Assembly: GCA_944322345.1 (NCBI GenBank)
Contig: CALUOO010000006.1
Coordinates: 109,809-173,808 of the forward strand
Direction: 5' to 3'
Origin: an uncultured Bacteroides sp.
GTDB lineage: Bacteria; Bacteroidota; Bacteroidia; Bacteroidales; Bacteroidaceae
DNA: 64,000 bases
Numbering within the stretch: position 1 is the first letter of the stretch; each line of letters starts with the position of its first letter. The position numbers and the translations under genes are program-made. Positions 1 to 7,884 of the stretch are shown here, piece after piece. The notes under the pieces are model-generated. The model was not told the DNA's origin. It saw only the letters and a list, made by a program, of their open reading frames with translations, and did no database searches.

Positions 1-583
1 CATCATTAAATTCTGCCTTTGCACGGTTATGTATGGCTCTTAGCTGGCTTGGGTACAATGATTGCGCCCTTTCTCCTTTTTTCCTGTTATTTCCGGCTGG
101 TTGCAATGCAATCCACCTTATCCAGTCCTCAATGAAGCGTGATGTTACTTCATGGATGCTTATCTTATCCCTGCCAACGAACTTCACCAGATTGTTTATC
201 GCCACTTCGTATGAGTTTGCGTTTCCATTGTGTCCGCTATCACGGAGCTTCTGGATATACTTCCGGGCGTAATCCACAATATCAAGATCAAAGTGTTCTC
301 CAGTGTCAGAGGTGATAAGATCCACAACCTGATCCACTGTCATATCTTTCAGCCTTTCCACGGCACGATCACAGATGTTGCGGTACTTCTTCACAAGCTG
401 ATCTGTGAGGTCTATGTACTTCTGGTTTTTCAATTTCAACGCACGTGTAAGATCTTCTTTCGTCACATAGTATGTGGTGGCAAGATACCTCTTTTGCCTG
501 TTGTGCGTAACCCTTATCTTTATGTTATATGTCCCGTCTGATTTCTTTTGGTGGGCATATACTTCCGCTTTGAATGTAGCCAT
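1..583 (-). CDS. Tyrosine recombinase (integrase), 5' part only
   Basis: The first 194 codons are in the window and the gene runs off the left edge. It starts MATFKAEVYAHQKKSDGTYN and is open without stops. The first ~90 residues resemble the N-terminal arm-DNA-binding domain of Bacteroidetes phage/transposon integrases, with the strand pattern YNIKIRVTHNRQKRYL. Residues ~105-190 are helical and resemble the SAM-like core-binding domain (VDYARKYIQKL, NNLVKFVG, FIEDWIRWI). The catalytic R-H-R-Y domain would lie outside the window, so activity cannot be judged. The gene begins 112 bp past the 3' end of tRNA-Arg and is transcribed away from it, the usual arrangement for an element integrated at a tRNA gene. 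I infer that it is the integrase of an element extending to the left. Confidence 0.8.
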   Translation of the reverse strand, partial: MATFKAEVYAHQKKSDGTYNIKIRVTHNRQKRYLATTYYVTKEDLTRALKLKNQKYIDLTDQLVKKYRNICDRAVERLKDMTVDQVVDLITSDTGEHFDLDIVDYARKYIQKLRDSGHNGNANSYEVAINNLVKFVGRDKISIHEVTSRFIEDWIRWIALQPAGNNRKKGERAQSLYPSQLRAIHNRAKAEFND

Positions 584-651
584 ATCTTTTTTCTGTAGAA
601 CATTTGTAGAACTTTGTACCGCAAAGATAGGCTTTTTTTGCTGTAAATGCG

Positions 652-688
652 GAAAAGAAAACGCCCACCCTTGCTAAAAGAGTGGGCG
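652..688 (-). terminator. Intrinsic terminator after tRNA-Arg
   Basis: On the minus strand CGCCCAC and GTGGGCG form a 7-bp GC-rich stem, followed by a T-rich run (TTTTCTTTTCC). It lies just past the 3' end of the tRNA and before the integrase gene, so it should end the tRNA transcript. Confidence 0.75.
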
Positions 689-695
689 AAAAAGT

Positions 696-766
696 AGCTC
701 CGATGGGAATCGAACCCATATTTGCGGTTTAGGAAACCGCCGTTCTATCCGTTGAACTACAGAGCC
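696..766 (-). tRNA. tRNA-Arg (anticodon CCU)
   Basis: The minus strand folds as a full cloverleaf. The acceptor is GGCTCTG/CGGAGCT with G-U pairs. The anticodon stem is GCGGT/ACCGC around loop TTCCTAA, giving anticodon CCT. The T-arm has loop TTCGATT. CCA is not encoded. It lies next to an integrase gene, and tRNA-Arg(CCU) is a common integration target. Confidence 0.92.
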
Positions 767-835
767 TTATGTAAATTTCAAGAGGCTTGCCGGATTTGTT
801 TACTTGGTGAATCCGGCTCACCTCATCTTTTTTGT

Positions 836-894
836 GCCTTGCCCCCTGCCATACGTTTAGGAAACTTCTATTCTATCCGTTGAACTACAAGGCC
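836..894 (-). pseudogene. Decayed tRNA-Arg-like sequence
   Basis: Upstream of the intact tRNA-Arg is a second copy of its 5' half. It shares TGTAGTTCAACGGATAGAA and TTTCCTAAAC with the intact gene, including the anticodon loop. The 5' acceptor strand GCCTTG can still pair with CAAGGC 50 nt later. The anticodon stem has mismatches, and no T-arm can be drawn in the roughly 59 nt available. It is probably not functional. It could be a decayed tandem tRNA gene or the remnant of a recombination at the tRNA locus. Confidence 0.6.
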
Positions 895-1102
895 ATAAAC
901 AGGTTTTGGCTGCAAAGATAACGGTTTCTACCGATTTAACAAGAATAAAAATACAAGTTCCCTGCAATTCCTTTCCATTCTTTCACACCAACGCCCCAAT
1001 AAGCGGGAATTTATTTTGATAATTCGATTAACTTTCCGACATTTGCCTTCACCATTTGAAAGAAAAATCAATTTTCAACTAAAATATAGTAAAATTAGAA
1101 TT

Positions 1103-2953
1103 ATGGCAGACGAAATGATGGTTAAAGAATTGGAGGAAGTAGTAGTACGTTTCTCCGGCGACTCCGGCGACGGTATGCAGTTGGCCGGTAACATCTTCTC
1201 GAACGTGTCGGCAACTGTAGGGAATGACATCTGTACGTTCCCCGACTATCCGGCTGATATCCGCGCTCCGCAAGGCTCGCTGACCGGTGTTTCCGGTTTC
1301 CAGATTCATGTCGGCGCCGGACAAGTATATACCCCGGGAGACCGTTGCCACGTATTGGTAGCAATGAACCCGGCGGCACTGAAAACGCAAATCAAATTCT
1401 GTAAACCGCAGGGACTGGTCATCACCGACTCCGACTCCTTCGAAGCCAAAGACCTTGAGAAAGCTAAATTTACCACCGACAATCCTTTCGAGGAACTGGG
1501 CATCAAACAGGAAGTGCTCGAAGTGCCCATCTCCTCCATGTGCAAAGAGAGTCTGAAAGACTCCGGACTGGACAACAAGTCTATCCTGCGCTGCAAAAAC
1601 ATGTTTGCACTCGGACTGGTCTGCTGGCTGTTCAACCGCAATCTGGCTGCTGCCGAAAAGATGCTGCGTGATAAATTTGCCAAGAAGCCAGAAATAGCAG
1701 AAGCAAACATCAAAGTGCTCAACGACGGCTACAACTACGGAGCCAATACGCACGCTTCTACATCGACCTACAAAATCGAAAGCAAAGCCCCGAAAGCTAA
1801 AGGACTTTATACAGACATCAACGGAAACAAAGCAACCTCATACGGGCTGATTGCTGCCGCCGAGAAAGCAGGACTGCAACTCTATCTGGGTTCATACCCC
1901 ATCACTCCGGCCACTGATATTCTGCACGAGCTTGCCAAACACAAATCGCTGGGCGTAAAAACCGTACAGTGTGAAGACGAAATAGCCGGATGTGCCTCGG
2001 CTGTAGGTGCAGCCTTTGCCGGAGCACTTGCCGTGACAACAACTTCCGGACCGGGCGTCTGCCTGAAGAGCGAGGCCATGAACCTTGCTGTCATCGGCGA
2101 ATTGCCACTGGTTGTAGTCAACGTACAACGTGGAGGACCGTCAACCGGTATGCCTACCAAATCGGAACAGACCGACCTGCTGCAAGCCCTCTACGGACGC
2201 AACGGCGAAAGCCCCATGCCCGTCATTGCCGCTACATCGCCCACCAACTGCTTCGACGCAGCATACATGGCATGTAAGATTGCACTGGAACACATGACTC
2301 CGGTCGTATTGCTGACCGACGCCTTCGTTGCCAACGGATCTGCCGCTTGGAAACTGCCCGATCTGAACGAATACCCTGCCATCAACCCGCCATACGTCAC
2401 ACCCGACATGGCTGGAACATGGACACCCTACCAGCGGAACGAGAAAACCGGAGTACGCTACTGGGCTGTACCGGGAACAGAAGGTTTCATGCACCGCATC
2501 GGAGGTCTTGAAAAGAGTGGTGAAACAGGAGCCATCTCTACCGAACCGGAAAACCACGACAAGATGGTACGTCTCCGTCAGGAGAAAGTCGACAAGATTG
2601 CCGACTGCATCCCCGAACAGGAAGTGCTGGGCGACGAAGATGCCGACCTGCTGATTGTAGGCTGGGGAGGAACTTACGGACACCTCCGTCTGGCAATGGA
2701 CTTCATGCGGGCACGCGGACAAAAAGTGGCACTCGCCCACTTCCAATACATCAACCCGCTGCCGAAGAACACAGCCGACCTGCTGCGCAAATACAAGAAA
2801 ATCATTGTTGCCGAGCAGAATCTGGGACAGTTTGCCGGATACCTGCGTATGAAAGTACCCGGAATAGAACTGCATCAGTTCAACCAAGTAAAAGGCCAGC
2901 CGTTCGTGACAAGAGAATTGATAGATGCATTCACTAAATTATTGGAGGAATAA
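1103..2953 (+). CDS. korA: 2-oxoglutarate:ferredoxin oxidoreductase, alpha (fused gamma-alpha) subunit
   Basis: This is the large subunit of a CoA-dependent 2-oxoacid:ferredoxin oxidoreductase. These enzymes convert a 2-oxoacid and CoA to acyl-CoA, CO2 and reduced ferredoxin. The protein has 616 residues. The gamma domain comes first (about 12-190, with RFSGDSGDGMQLAG near the start) and is followed by the alpha domain (about 230-616, with GSYPITPATDILHELA and TTTSGPGVCLKSEA). The start is placed at the ATG opening MADEMMVKELEE. An in-frame start 29 codons upstream would add a basic segment outside the family's normal N-terminus. korB follows after 3 bp, so the pair is translated together. 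The fused gamma-alpha plus separate beta layout is typical of KorAB, although other 2-oxoacids cannot be excluded from sequence. Confidence 0.9.
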   Translation: MADEMMVKELEEVVVRFSGDSGDGMQLAGNIFSNVSATVGNDICTFPDYPADIRAPQGSLTGVSGFQIHVGAGQVYTPGDRCHVLVAMNPAALKTQIKFCKPQGLVITDSDSFEAKDLEKAKFTTDNPFEELGIKQEVLEVPISSMCKESLKDSGLDNKSILRCKNMFALGLVCWLFNRNLAAAEKMLRDKFAKKPEIAEANIKVLNDGYNYGANTHASTSTYKIESKAPKAKGLYTDINGNKATSYGLIAAAEKAGLQLYLGSYPITPATDILHELAKHKSLGVKTVQCEDEIAGCASAVGAAFAGALAVTTTSGPGVCLKSEAMNLAVIGELPLVVVNVQRGGPSTGMPTKSEQTDLLQALYGRNGESPMPVIAATSPTNCFDAAYMACKIALEHMTPVVLLTDAFVANGSAAWKLPDLNEYPAINPPYVTPDMAGTWTPYQRNEKTGVRYWAVPGTEGFMHRIGGLEKSGETGAISTEPENHDKMVRLRQEKVDKIADCIPEQEVLGDEDADLLIVGWGGTYGHLRLAMDFMRARGQKVALAHFQYINPLPKNTADLLRKYKKIIVAEQNLGQFAGYLRMKVPGIELHQFNQVKGQPFVTRELIDAFTKLLEE

Positions 2954-2956
2954 GAG

Positions 2957-3967
2957 ATGAGCGAAAAGACATATACAATGCAAGATTACAAATCAGGCCA
3001 GCCACGCTGGTGTCCGGGATGCGGCGACCACGCTTTCCTGAACTCACTGCACAAGGCCATGGCCGAATTGGGAGTAGCTCCACACAACATTGCCGTCATT
3101 TCCGGTATCGGCTGCTCCTCCCGTCTGCCCTATTACGTCAACACATACGGCTTCCACACCATCCACGGACGTGCTGCAGCTGTAGCAACAGGAGCCAAAG
3201 TGGCCAATCCAGACCTGACCATCTGGCAGATCTCAGGCGACGGTGACGGACTTGCCATTGGAGGTAACCACTTTATCCACGCCGTACGACGCAACATCGA
3301 CCTGAACATGATCCTGCTCAACAACCGTATCTACGGACTGACCAAAGGACAATACTCTCCGACTTCCGCACGTGGATTCGTCAGCAAATCGTCTCCCTAC
3401 GGAACCGTAGAAGACCCCTTCCGTCCGGCAGAACTGGCATTCGGTGCACGCGGCCGCTTCTTCGCACGCTGTGTAGCTGTAGACGGACCGGCATCTGTAG
3501 AAGTGCTGACCGCAGCAGCCCGTCATAAAGGCGCTTCGGTGATAGAGGTTCTGCAGAACTGTGTCATCTTCAACGACGGAACACACGCATCTGTAGCCAC
3601 CAAAGAGGGACGTGCCAAAAACGCCATCTATCTGGAACACGGCAAACCCATGCTGTTTGGTGAGAACAAGGAATTCGGTCTGATGCAAGAAGGATTCGGC
3701 CTGAAGGTTGTCCGACTGGGAGAAAACGGCATCACCGAGAAAGACATTCTGGTGCACGACGCCCACTGTCAGGATGCAACACTCCAGCTACATCTTGCCC
3801 TGATGGAAGGTCCCGACTTCCCTATCGCACTCGGTGTGATCCGCGACGTAGAGGCGCCTACTTACGACGAGGCAGTAGCCGCACAGGTAGAAGAGATCAA
3901 AGGCAAGAAGAAATATCACAATTTCAAGGAGTTGCTGATGACCAACGACACTTGGGAAGTGAAATAA
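2957..3967 (+). CDS. korB: 2-oxoglutarate:ferredoxin oxidoreductase, beta (TPP-binding) subunit
   Basis: The 336-residue partner of KorA carries thiamine diphosphate and the ferredoxin-reducing site. CPGCGDHAFL near residue 20 supplies two of the cysteines expected for the iron-sulfur cluster. SGIGCSSRLPYY supplies a further cysteine of this family. GDGDGLAIGGNHFIHAVRRN is the TPP/Mg binding segment, followed by LLNNRIYGLTKGQ. Length and motif order match two-subunit KorB proteins. The ATG lies 3 bp after the korA stop. A strong terminator follows, so korAB is likely a two-gene operon. Confidence 0.9.
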   Translation: MSEKTYTMQDYKSGQPRWCPGCGDHAFLNSLHKAMAELGVAPHNIAVISGIGCSSRLPYYVNTYGFHTIHGRAAAVATGAKVANPDLTIWQISGDGDGLAIGGNHFIHAVRRNIDLNMILLNNRIYGLTKGQYSPTSARGFVSKSSPYGTVEDPFRPAELAFGARGRFFARCVAVDGPASVEVLTAAARHKGASVIEVLQNCVIFNDGTHASVATKEGRAKNAIYLEHGKPMLFGENKEFGLMQEGFGLKVVRLGENGITEKDILVHDAHCQDATLQLHLALMEGPDFPIALGVIRDVEAPTYDEAVAAQVEEIKGKKKYHNFKELLMTNDTWEVK

Positions 3968-3997
3968 GACATCCGTAACCTTATACGGACAATGCAA

Positions 3998-4037
3998 GGG
4001 GCAGGCAAGGATTTCACTCCATGCCTGCCCCCTTTTT
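3998..4037 (+). terminator. Intrinsic terminator after korB
   Basis: A perfect 10-bp stem (GGGGCAGGCA/TGCCTGCCCC) with a 14-nt loop is followed by CTTTTT. It begins 30 bp after the korB stop. Confidence 0.9.
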
Positions 4038-4059
4038 ATACCCATCTACAAGCCCGTTG

Positions 4060-4147
4060 TTGGGAAAGGTTAGCCAACATGTCAGCAAAGGTTACCCAAT
4101 CTGTTGGCAAAGGTTAGCTGACACGTTGGGAAAGGTTAGCTGACAAA
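4060..4147 (+). repeat. 22-bp x 4 intergenic array, copy 1
   Basis: Four units of exactly 22 bp lie head to tail, starting TTGGG, TCAGC, TTGGC and TTGGG, each followed by the core AAAGGTTA. All four are in the same orientation. The array lies between the korB terminator and the stop of the convergent lipoprotein gene. The same 88-bp architecture occurs at 15832, 36978, 46645 and 55584. Confidence 0.9.
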
Positions 4148-4155
4148 GCACCTTC

Positions 4156-5133
4156 CTATAGCATTAATTCAATGATTTCTTGGGTTTCATAATTAAAACG
4201 AAGACGATGCTCTATCTTTTCTCCACTATAAAAAATTACCCGAAGAGTAAAGTCTGCATAAGTTTCTGTTATCACTTCATGAGAGGTGGAATATTGGGGA
4301 GCATGCTCTTCGTTTGGATATTTCTGATTTACGAAAGATTCTATATCTAAAATCTGCTTTTTCTTATTCCAGTCACATACTCTTTGTATGTTACCTCCTT
4401 CATAAATAAAAACAATATGATTATTAACAAATTGAATGATTGAGTTAAATGAATTAAGAGGGAAATATAATTCTTTATTTTCAGCATTAGCCTCTTCCTT
4501 ATATATCTCAAGGATTGTATTTGTATTTATATCTACTGTAATATAATAACAGCAAGAAATCCCCCATTCATATTCTTCTTTATCAAGTCCCCCTTGAATT
4601 ACCAAAAAACATTCATTATTCATTCCTACTAATCTCCCATTACCTTCTCTAATGTCACCAAGAGCTACATTTTGAATTCCTATAGGAATACACTCAATAA
4701 ACTCTCCCGATAAAGTACATTTACTAACATACGTTTGATAAATTGGTATTCCTTTAGTATTAATAGACGCATAATTTTTAAATTTTATATTCCAATAAAC
4801 AAGAATATTATTATCTGTATCTATAATAGAAAACACTTGGTATTCAAAAGGCTCAATCTTACCATATCCCAAATTTATCATGAGAGGATCAGGCTGAGTT
4901 AATGGCATTTTCCATATATCGCTGCCATCTTTCTTATTTTCCTTACATAAGAAAGTAGAACCTGTTTTATAATCTTCAACTATACCATATTGATGAACGG
5001 AATCTTTAGAAGCAAAAGCCCAATACAAAGGTTCATCCACTTCTTGCTCTAAATAAATATCTTCTTCTTTTTCCTCATTACATCCTATACACACAACCAT
5101 AATCCCCAAAACAAACAATAATAATTTTTTCAT
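4156..5133 (-). CDS. Lipoprotein of unknown function, AT-rich gene
   Basis: This 325-residue protein starts MKKLLLFVLGIMVVCIGCNE, a lipoprotein signal with the acylated cysteine near residue 18. An acidic EEKEED stretch follows, of the kind that directs Bacteroides lipoproteins to the cell surface. The rest is a series of short strands with aromatic residues (ILVYWNIKFKNY, ECFLVIQGG, HIVFIYEGGNIQRVCDW), suggesting a beta-propeller or similar all-beta fold. I recognise no enzyme motif. The gene is visibly richer in A+T and uses more AT-ending codons than korAB or lolE on either side, which suggests later acquisition. It converges on korB. A minus-strand promoter candidate lies about 290 bp upstream. 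Confidence 0.75.
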   Translation of the reverse strand: MKKLLLFVLGIMVVCIGCNEEKEEDIYLEQEVDEPLYWAFASKDSVHQYGIVEDYKTGSTFLCKENKKDGSDIWKMPLTQPDPLMINLGYGKIEPFEYQVFSIIDTDNNILVYWNIKFKNYASINTKGIPIYQTYVSKCTLSGEFIECIPIGIQNVALGDIREGNGRLVGMNNECFLVIQGGLDKEEYEWGISCCYYITVDINTNTILEIYKEEANAENKELYFPLNSFNSIIQFVNNHIVFIYEGGNIQRVCDWNKKKQILDIESFVNQKYPNEEHAPQYSTSHEVITETYADFTLRVIFYSGEKIEHRLRFNYETQEIIELML

Positions 5134-5228
5134 ACTTCTAGAATTATTAAATGGTTAATAAACAAATCGAAAAACAGAAAAAGAAAGTCACCACAGAACA
5201 CAAAAGAAGCGTGGAACGTCCCTTATCA

Positions 5229-5346
5229 TACTCCGAGGTATTTGGCGTGACCCGCATCAACGATAAGTTCCGCCCACGCTATAGCGCAGACGTTTACAGA
5301 ACTTATTCACATTGATGCCTCTTTCTATCGCCAAATTTTCGGAGTA
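5229..5346. repeat. Imperfect inverted repeat of about 18 bp arms
   Basis: TACTCCGAGGTATTTGGCG at 5229-5247 is matched by the inverted CGCCAAATTTTCGGAGTA at 5329-5346. The arms enclose about 80 bp. A second, weaker inverted pair overlaps it (GCGTGGAACGTCCCTTATC near 5209 and GATAAGTTCCGCCCACGC near 5262). No gene is visible inside. The block lies in the leader of the lipoprotein gene and could be a miniature element remnant or an RNA structure. Confidence 0.5.
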
Positions 5347-5417
5347 TCCTATCGAATAAATTAGCAAACGCTAATAATCAAATGTCTGTTTCTTTGTTGT
5401 TCCTAAAAGAAACGGTG

Positions 5418-5447
5418 CAAATATACAGCTTTTCAATCAGTACCAAA
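5418..5447 (-). promoter_or_regulatory. Candidate promoter for the AT-rich lipoprotein gene
   Basis: On the minus strand TATATTTG (5418-5425) fits the Bacteroides -7 consensus TAnnTTTG. TTTG (5444-5447) lies 18 nt upstream as a -33 box. It would give a leader of about 280 nt containing the inverted repeat, and it abuts the upstream terminator. Confidence 0.45.
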
Positions 5448-5481
5448 AAACATTGGGATGAATAAAAAAAACATCCCAATG
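5445..5481 (-). terminator. Intrinsic terminator after the lolE-type gene
   Basis: CATTGGGATG and CATCCCAATG form a perfect 10-bp stem with an A/T-rich loop, followed on the minus strand by TTTTTTGG. It lies about 50 bp past the stop of the permease gene. Degenerate copies of AACATTGGGATGAAT recur between the hairpin and the gene. Confidence 0.8.
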
Positions 5482-5532
5482 ATTGAGAACAAACATTGAG
5501 ATGAATTATAAAAACATTGGAATAAATAGAAT

Positions 5533-6759
5533 CTACAGCAGCCTTTTGCTCAGATAACGTACCGGATACCACACAGAGAGGAACCCGACAGCCAGTACAG
5601 TGACAAAAATCAGCACGATATCCCATGCGTGCACACTGACCGGATAGGCATCTACAACAAACGTTCCGTTGCCTCCTCCTAGGGTAATCAGCCCGAAGTA
5701 TTGCTGCAGGAAGCAAAGCGCCAATCCTAGCACAATGCCAATCAGCGCACCGAACAGGGAAATCAGACGTCCCTCGAAAAGGAAGATACGGGAAATCAGA
5801 CGGTCGTCGGCTCCCAAATTACGGAGTGTCACCACATCTTCTTTCTTATCCAATATCAGCATCGAAAGCGAGCCGATGACATTGAAGCAGGCCACCATCA
5901 ATATAAAAGTAAGGAACAAGTAGGATATCAGCTTTTCAATCTCCATGATGCGGAATACATCGGCCTGCTGTTCGTAACGGTTCTGAACAATAAAGCGATC
6001 GCCCAACATTTCGGCAATCTTAGACTGCACGGAAGCAACAGACATGCCGGGTTTCACCTTCAGCTCGATGGCAGAAACCTCTGTGGTATAGTCCATCATC
6101 CGGCGAAGGAAATGAAGAGGAGTCAGGATGTAGCTGGCATCATATTCCGGCTGATTAACGGCAAACACCACGCCGGGCGAATAGAGATACTCCTTGCGGA
6201 ACGATGCACCGGGATTCGCCATATTCACCTTGGCATTCCGCTTGGGCAGATAGACCTGCAAGGGATCAACAAACTGGATGCCTGTCCCCAACGTAGAGAT
6301 CAGTTCCACCCCCATAATACCATAGTCTACAATAGAATCGTGAAGAATAAAATCGCCACTTCCATACAGAATACTGTCGATGGCAGTCAGTTGTTCAAAA
6401 TTGTCCTCTACCCCTTTCAGCACCACCATAGCCTGACGGTCTTTGTATTGCACCATGGCATTCTCTTCCAGCGTCTGGGTAGAAATCTCCACTTCGGGCA
6501 AAGCACACACCGCACGGATACGCTCATCCTGTGCGTCAAACACTTTCCCTTCGCGGACAGTGATTTTCAGTTCCGGATCGAAAGCCGTAAAGAAGCTGGC
6601 CACCATATCCTGAAATCCGTTGAACACGGAGAGAGTACACACCAAAGCCAGTGTGGCAAGTGCTACTCCGCACACGGAAATGGCGGAAATAATGTTGATG
6701 GCGTTGTGTTTCTTCTTCGAGAAGAGATAACGCCGCGCTATGTAGAACGGGAAGTTCAC
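5533..6759 (-). CDS. ABC transporter permease of the LolC/LolE (FtsX-like) type
   Basis: This 408-residue inner-membrane protein has the LolC/E layout: one N-terminal membrane helix (about 22-45, AISVCGVALATLALVCTLSV), a periplasmic domain of about 220 residues, and three C-terminal helices (FLTFILMVACFNVIGSLSML, SLFGALIGIVLGLALCFL, IVLIFVTVLAVGFLSVWYP). The N-terminal FYIARRYLFSKKKHNAIN is characteristic. These permeases move lipoproteins from the inner membrane to the periplasmic carrier. Its ATPase partner is not adjacent. The start overlaps the rbfA stop by 4 bp, so it is translationally coupled at the end of the aroQ-pyk-rbfA run. A terminator follows. Confidence 0.85.
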   Translation of the reverse strand: MNFPFYIARRYLFSKKKHNAINIISAISVCGVALATLALVCTLSVFNGFQDMVASFFTAFDPELKITVREGKVFDAQDERIRAVCALPEVEISTQTLEENAMVQYKDRQAMVVLKGVEDNFEQLTAIDSILYGSGDFILHDSIVDYGIMGVELISTLGTGIQFVDPLQVYLPKRNAKVNMANPGASFRKEYLYSPGVVFAVNQPEYDASYILTPLHFLRRMMDYTTEVSAIELKVKPGMSVASVQSKIAEMLGDRFIVQNRYEQQADVFRIMEIEKLISYLFLTFILMVACFNVIGSLSMLILDKKEDVVTLRNLGADDRLISRIFLFEGRLISLFGALIGIVLGLALCFLQQYFGLITLGGGNGTFVVDAYPVSVHAWDIVLIFVTVLAVGFLSVWYPVRYLSKRLL

Positions 6760-7088
6760 TTCAGCAAAGCATCAATCTTCTCAATATAATCCAGTGAATC
6801 ATCCACAAAGAACTTCAGCTCGGGGATGATGCGCAGCTGATAGCGTACGCGGGTTCCCAGCTCGTAACGGATGGTCTTCATGTTGTCGTTGATGTTCTTC
6901 ACTGTCTCTTCGGCCTTATCCGAAGGAAATATGCTGAGGTAGACACGAGCAATACTCATATCGGGGCTGATACGTACAGCACTGACAGATACCAGCATAC
7001 CATGCATGGCTTTGGTCTGCAACAGAAACATTTCGCTCAGTTCCTTTTGCAGCAGGCGGGAAATCTTGTTCTGTCTGGTTGTTTCCAT
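6756..7088 (-). CDS. rbfA: 30S ribosome-binding factor A
   Basis: A 110-residue KH-like protein acting in late 30S subunit maturation and cold adaptation. It starts METTRQNKISRLLQKELSEM, the usual RbfA opening. It continues with VSAVRISPDMSIARVYLSIF and GTRVRYQLRIIPELKFFVDDS, which includes the family's P-L-F-DDS ending. Length is normal. It overlaps the downstream permease gene by 4 bp. Confidence 0.92.
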   Translation of the reverse strand: METTRQNKISRLLQKELSEMFLLQTKAMHGMLVSVSAVRISPDMSIARVYLSIFPSDKAEETVKNINDNMKTIRYELGTRVRYQLRIIPELKFFVDDSLDYIEKIDALLK

Positions 7089-7163
7089 AATCTTTAAGTT
7101 TTTGAGTTTTTAAGTTCTTGAGTTCTATGAGCTTGACAAATGAACGAATGAACAAGCAATTCT

Positions 7164-7802
7164 TTATTTAACCCGTATAATCGTCAGTCCGTCACGCAGA
7201 GGAAGAATCACCTTTTCTACCCGTTGGTCGGCAGCCACCAGATCGTTGAATGCCTTGATGCCGATAGTCTGTGTGTCGGCACTACGGGGTTCTTCGAGCA
7301 CATGCCCATCCCACAGTGTATTGTCGGCAATGATATAGCCTCCCTTAGAGAGATGTGCCAGCGTCATTTCATAATAGTCAATATACCTGCGCTTGTCTCC
7401 GTCGATAAAGGCCATGTCGAACGTAATGCCCAATTGGGGTACGAGTTCCAGCGCATCGCCTATATAGAAACGGATTTTGTCGGCAAACGGAGAGCCCTCG
7501 AGCCACGGACGAGTAAAGTCTTCCTGTTCATCATTGATCTCGAACGTATGCAACATACCGTCCTCGGGCAGACCTTCGGCCAAGCAAAGGGCGGAATAGC
7601 CGCTATAAGTTCCTATCTCAAGAATCTGACGAGGACGAATCATTTCGACAAACATCTTGAGCATACGTCCCTGCAAATGTCCCGAAGCCATCCGGGGGCG
7701 CAATAGCTTGACATGTGTATCACGATAGAGTGCTTTCAAATAGTCACTCTCCGGATCGATGTGCCGCAAGATATATTCATCTATAGATTCTGTCTCCTGC
7801 AT
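7164..7802 (-). CDS. SAM-dependent O-methyltransferase
   Basis: This 212-residue class I methyltransferase belongs to the caffeoyl-CoA/catechol O-methyltransferase group. The SAM-binding site is ILEIGTYSGYSALCLAEGL, followed by the acidic FEIND. MAFIDGDKRRYIDYY carries the metal-site aspartate and YIIADNTLWDGHV the second conserved acidic segment. The start is taken at MQETESIDEYILRHI; an in-frame ATG 13 codons upstream lies inside a long inverted repeat and is less likely. The methyl acceptor is unknown. It is placed between pyk and rbfA in the minus-strand run. Confidence 0.85.
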   Translation of the reverse strand: MQETESIDEYILRHIDPESDYLKALYRDTHVKLLRPRMASGHLQGRMLKMFVEMIRPRQILEIGTYSGYSALCLAEGLPEDGMLHTFEINDEQEDFTRPWLEGSPFADKIRFYIGDALELVPQLGITFDMAFIDGDKRRYIDYYEMTLAHLSKGGYIIADNTLWDGHVLEEPRSADTQTIGIKAFNDLVAADQRVEKVILPLRDGLTIIRVK

Positions 7803-7817
7803 AGTGTTTATTATTAG

Positions 7818-7882
7818 GTTGACAAGTGGACGAGCAGGCAAGAAAGTCAGTTCTTCGGTATATACCAGTCCACTTGTCTACT
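7818..7882. repeat. Inverted repeat between pyk and the O-methyltransferase gene
   Basis: GACAAGTGGAC and the inverted GTCCACTTGTC are 11-bp arms that flank about 35 bp. The segment with AAGAAAGTCAGTT is shared with the wzx-metG gap near 43712-43747, so this is a second small intergenic family. It may form a hairpin in the transcript just ahead of the methyltransferase start. Confidence 0.6.
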
Positions 7883-7884
7883 GA

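Noticed and set aside
836-894. Second functional tRNA-Arg
   Set aside because: The anticodon stem is mismatched and there is no room for a T-arm, so it is listed as a remnant.
1016-1102. Upstream start for korA
   Set aside because: The extra 29 residues are basic and unlike the family; the ATG at 1103 gives the normal N-terminus.
4060-4147. CRISPR array
   Set aside because: The 22-bp units follow one another without unique spacers, their orientation varies between loci, and no cas gene is nearby.
5229-5346. Invertible promoter switch
   Set aside because: No promoter is seen between the arms, the arms are imperfect, and no invertase gene is adjacent; it is kept only as a structural observation.
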